Shown: positions 62,601 to 64,000 of the stretch, piece after piece
Numbering within the stretch: position 1 is the first letter of the stretch
Layout: each line of letters opens with the position of its first letter
From: Streptomyces gardneri
GTDB lineage: Bacteria; Actinomycetota; Actinomycetes; Streptomycetales; Streptomycetaceae
Length of the DNA: 64,000 nucleotides
Direction of reading: 5' to 3'
NCBI RefSeq assembly: GCF_006539185.1
Contig: NZ_BJMN01000045.1
Span: forward strand, 26,658 to 90,657
The notes under the pieces: generated by a model
What the model saw: the letters and a program-made list of their open reading frames with translations, nothing else
What the model was told of the DNA's origin: nothing
Databases searched by the model: none
Made by a program: the position numbers and the translations under genes

Positions 62601-63565
62601 GCCCGATCCACCAACGGCCGCGCCACCCCCCGGGCCCGCTCGGCCCCGTCCCGTAGCACCTGATCCACATGGCCCTGGTCCGCCGCGAGCTCGGCATGCC
62701 GCTCCCGCAGCGGCCTCAACAGCTCGACGACCGCGTCCGCCGTGTCCTTCTTCAACGCTCCGTACGATTGATATACACCGGCCAGCGCCTCGGGGTTCCC
62801 ATCTGTCGCGGCGGCCATCAGATCGAGGAGATTCGCGACGCCCGGCCTGCCTTCCCGGTCGTACTCCACGTCCCGCCCGCTGTCGGTCACGGCCCGCATG
62901 ATCTTCCGCCGCACGGTCTCCGCGTCATCCAGCAAATAGACGATCCCGGCCCCGTTCGCGTGCGACTTCCCCATCTTCGACGTGGGGTCCTGCAGGTCCA
63001 TGACCCGCGCGGCCACCTTCGGCGCGGTCGCCCGCGGCACGGTGAAGGTGTGCCCGTACCGCTGGTTGAACCGCACCGCCAGGTCCCGCGTCAGCTCCAC
63101 ATGCTGCGTCTGGTCCTCACCCACCGGCACCTCATCGGCCCCGTACGCCAGGATGTCCGCGGCCATCAGCACCGGATACGTGAGCAGCGACAGCCGCACA
63201 CCCTCCCCGGCGGCCCGCGCCAGCACGCTCTTCTCCCTGTACTGGATCATCCGCCGCAGCTCACCGTCCGTGGCGGTGCACTCCAGCAGGTACGAGAGCC
63301 TGGCGTGCTCGTCCACATGGCTCTGCACGAAGAGCGTGCAGAGCTTCGGATCCAGCCCTGCGGCCAGCAACAGCGTCGCCGCCTGCCGACTGAGCCGCCG
63401 CACCCGCCCCGGATCGTGCTCCACGGTCAACGCGTGCAGGTCCACGACGCTGAACAGCGCCTCCGCCCCGTGCTGATCCACCTCGACCCACCGCCGTACG
63501 GCCCCGAGATAGTTGCCCAGCGTGAGATGCCCGGTGGGCTTGATCCCGCTGAAGATCCTCGTCAT
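62567..63565 (-). CDS. trpS: Tryptophanyl-tRNA synthetase
   Basis: Charges tRNA-Trp. It has 332 residues. HIGH motif TGHLTLGNY at residues 11-19, KMSKS variant SKMGKS at 196-201, and QVEL-type tRNA/ATP region VPVGEDQTQHVELTRDLA. It is preceded by a Trp-Trp leader peptide and an attenuator, the arrangement described for the auxiliary, indolmycin-resistant TrpRS of S. coelicolor. So this is probably the inducible second TrpRS, not the housekeeping one. Resistance itself cannot be read from the sequence. Confidence 0.95.
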   Translation of the reverse strand: MTRIFSGIKPTGHLTLGNYLGAVRRWVEVDQHGAEALFSVVDLHALTVEHDPGRVRRLSRQAATLLLAAGLDPKLCTLFVQSHVDEHARLSYLLECTATDGELRRMIQYREKSVLARAAGEGVRLSLLTYPVLMAADILAYGADEVPVGEDQTQHVELTRDLAVRFNQRYGHTFTVPRATAPKVAARVMDLQDPTSKMGKSHANGAGIVYLLDDAETVRRKIMRAVTDSGRDVEYDREGRPGVANLLDLMAAATDGNPEALAGVYQSYGALKKDTADAVVELLRPLRERHAELAADQGHVDQVLRDGAERARGVARPLVDRAYRAIGLLPAG

Positions 63566-63633
63566 CGCGTTCCTTCTCCCTCAGCCACGGGCCGCCGGCT
63601 CGACGGCCCGGCTCCCGGAGGGGGATACGCGAA

Positions 63634-63654
63634 CGGCCGCCGGGACGGCGGCCG
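63634..63654 (-). terminator. trpS attenuator terminator hairpin (arms 3 and 4)
   Basis: On the minus strand CGGCCGCC-GTCCC-GGCGGCCG forms a perfect 8-bp stem 69 bases before the trpS start. Its 5' arm can instead pair with arm 2 of the upstream hairpin. No U-tract follows. Confidence 0.7.
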
Positions 63655-63674
63655 CTTGGTACATGCGCGAGTGC

Positions 63675-63695
63675 GGGCCGCCGGTCAGGCGGCCC
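63675..63695 (-). promoter_or_regulatory. trpS attenuator upstream hairpin (arms 1 and 2)
   Basis: On the minus strand GGGCCGCC-TGACC-GGCGGCCC is a perfect 8-bp stem. Arm 1 starts immediately after the two Trp codons and contains the leader's last two codons. A ribosome stalled at Trp-Trp would cover it and free arm 2. Confidence 0.75.
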
Positions 63696-63726
63696 ACCAC
63701 TGGGTGGTGTGCGCATGCGTAGTCAT
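63685..63726 (-). CDS. trpS leader peptide with tandem Trp codons
   Basis: ATG to TGA encodes the 13-residue peptide MTTHAHTTQWWAA. Tandem TGG codons in a short open frame between promoter and trpS are the hallmark of ribosome-mediated attenuation. Trp is rare, so WW by chance in 13 residues is unlikely. Low charged tRNA-Trp would stall the ribosome there and allow readthrough into trpS. Confidence 0.85.
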   Translation of the reverse strand: MTTHAHTTQWWAA

Positions 63727-63754
63727 ACGGAGAGGCTACGCCCGAGGACGGGGG

Positions 63755-63783
63755 TTGACACGGGATTAACGGATCCGTAGTGT
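63755..63783 (+). promoter_or_regulatory. Candidate sigma-70-type promoter reading rightward
   Basis: TTGACA, a 17-base spacer and TAGTGT give a near-consensus HrdB-type promoter on the + strand. No gene follows within the window, so its target lies beyond the right edge. Confidence 0.55.
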
Positions 63784-64000
63784 TCTCCGAGTTGTTCGAC
63801 GTGAGCACCGACCCCGGTCGGCCCCGGACAGCCATTCCGCAAGACCCACAGAAGCTGACGACGCTTTGCCGCGCCGTCTGGTTTTCCGTGTGTTTTTGCG
63901 AAATGAGGAATCCGCGTTCGAAGGTCTGAGCGCATGCCGCCCGATTAGCGTCGGAGGCAGGAATTCGCTAAAGTCTCACTCGTCGGAACGGCCCAAGAGT
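63784..64000 (+). other. Untranslated region at the right edge, possibly an rRNA-operon promoter region
   Basis: No credible gene is seen. The last 40 bases (GAATTCGCTAAAGTCTCACT then CGTCGGAACGGCCCAAGAG) include TAAAGT as a -10-like element. The style resembles the promoter/leader regions of Streptomyces rRNA operons that I recall. This is a guess from style; the rRNA genes themselves are not in view. Confidence 0.35.

Noticed and set aside
63723..63935. 70-residue minus-strand frame upstream of the trpS leader
   Set aside because: It covers the presumed promoter and has no ribosome site or recognisable domain.

Overview
This is high-GC DNA with the codon use and gene density of a Streptomyces chromosome core. 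Many genes begin with GTG, neighbouring genes often share 4-bp ATGA/GTGA overlaps, and the content (Lsr2, DisA, the SigE-CseABC envelope-stress locus, a DUF5937 regulator, an auxiliary TrpS) is typical of the genus. No insertion sequence, prophage, CRISPR array, tRNA or rRNA gene is visible inside the window.

Region 1 (1-6457): the 3' part of folE (GTP cyclohydrolase I), a degenerate Hint/intein-like fragment and a SUKH-like gene lie on the + strand. They face a minus-strand folate operon (folP, an NTF2-like gene, folB, folK, DUF3180) with a DUF2156 lysyltransferase-like membrane protein upstream. Region 2 (6623-13159): a membrane esterase, a glycine betaine/choline-type ABC importer (ATPase divergent from two permeases and the binding lipoprotein), a coiled-coil membrane protein and a GNAT enzyme. 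Region 3 (13197-20114): an orphan NuoD paralogue beside a MidA/NDUFAF7-type methyltransferase, a LuxR-type two-component system, a DUF5937 winged-helix regulator divergent from a 68-aa gene, and a threonine-aldolase-like enzyme.

Region 4 (20241-25795): a tightly overlapping cofactor operon of a DUF2520 Rossmann protein, panC, nadB, nadC and coaX. Together they serve pantothenate/CoA and NAD synthesis. Region 5 (25893-35708): small conserved genes, a BlaI-type regulator, an argA-type acetyltransferase, lsr2, a primase-like hypothetical, clpC, a NACHT (bacterial NLR-like) NTPase, and an M23 peptidase behind a strongly structured leader. Region 6 (35741-43345): a TetR/MFS efflux pair with two matched operators, the sigE-cseA-cseB-cseC envelope-stress operon, mutY, and a PAP2 phosphatase.

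Region 7 (43570-51465): an exported-type hypothetical, disA (c-di-AMP synthase), a 23-bp repeat array, radA, a sigma/anti-sigma/BACON fusion, a cysteine-rich hypothetical and a Ppx/GppA phosphatase. Region 8 (51618-64000): a sugar isomerase-like gene with TetR, ilvD, a PQQ-repeat Ser/Thr kinase, an SH3 protein, an ABC exporter pair, proC, an isochorismatase-like hydrolase, a GlxA-type regulator, and trpS behind a Trp-Trp leader peptide with a complete attenuator.

The observations I rate highest are the trpS ribosome-mediated attenuator (63634-63726), the NuoD paralogue paired with a NDUFAF7-like methyltransferase, the sigma-like/ZAS/TM/BACON fusion, the NACHT protein, and several clean operator palindromes next to regulator or transporter genes.
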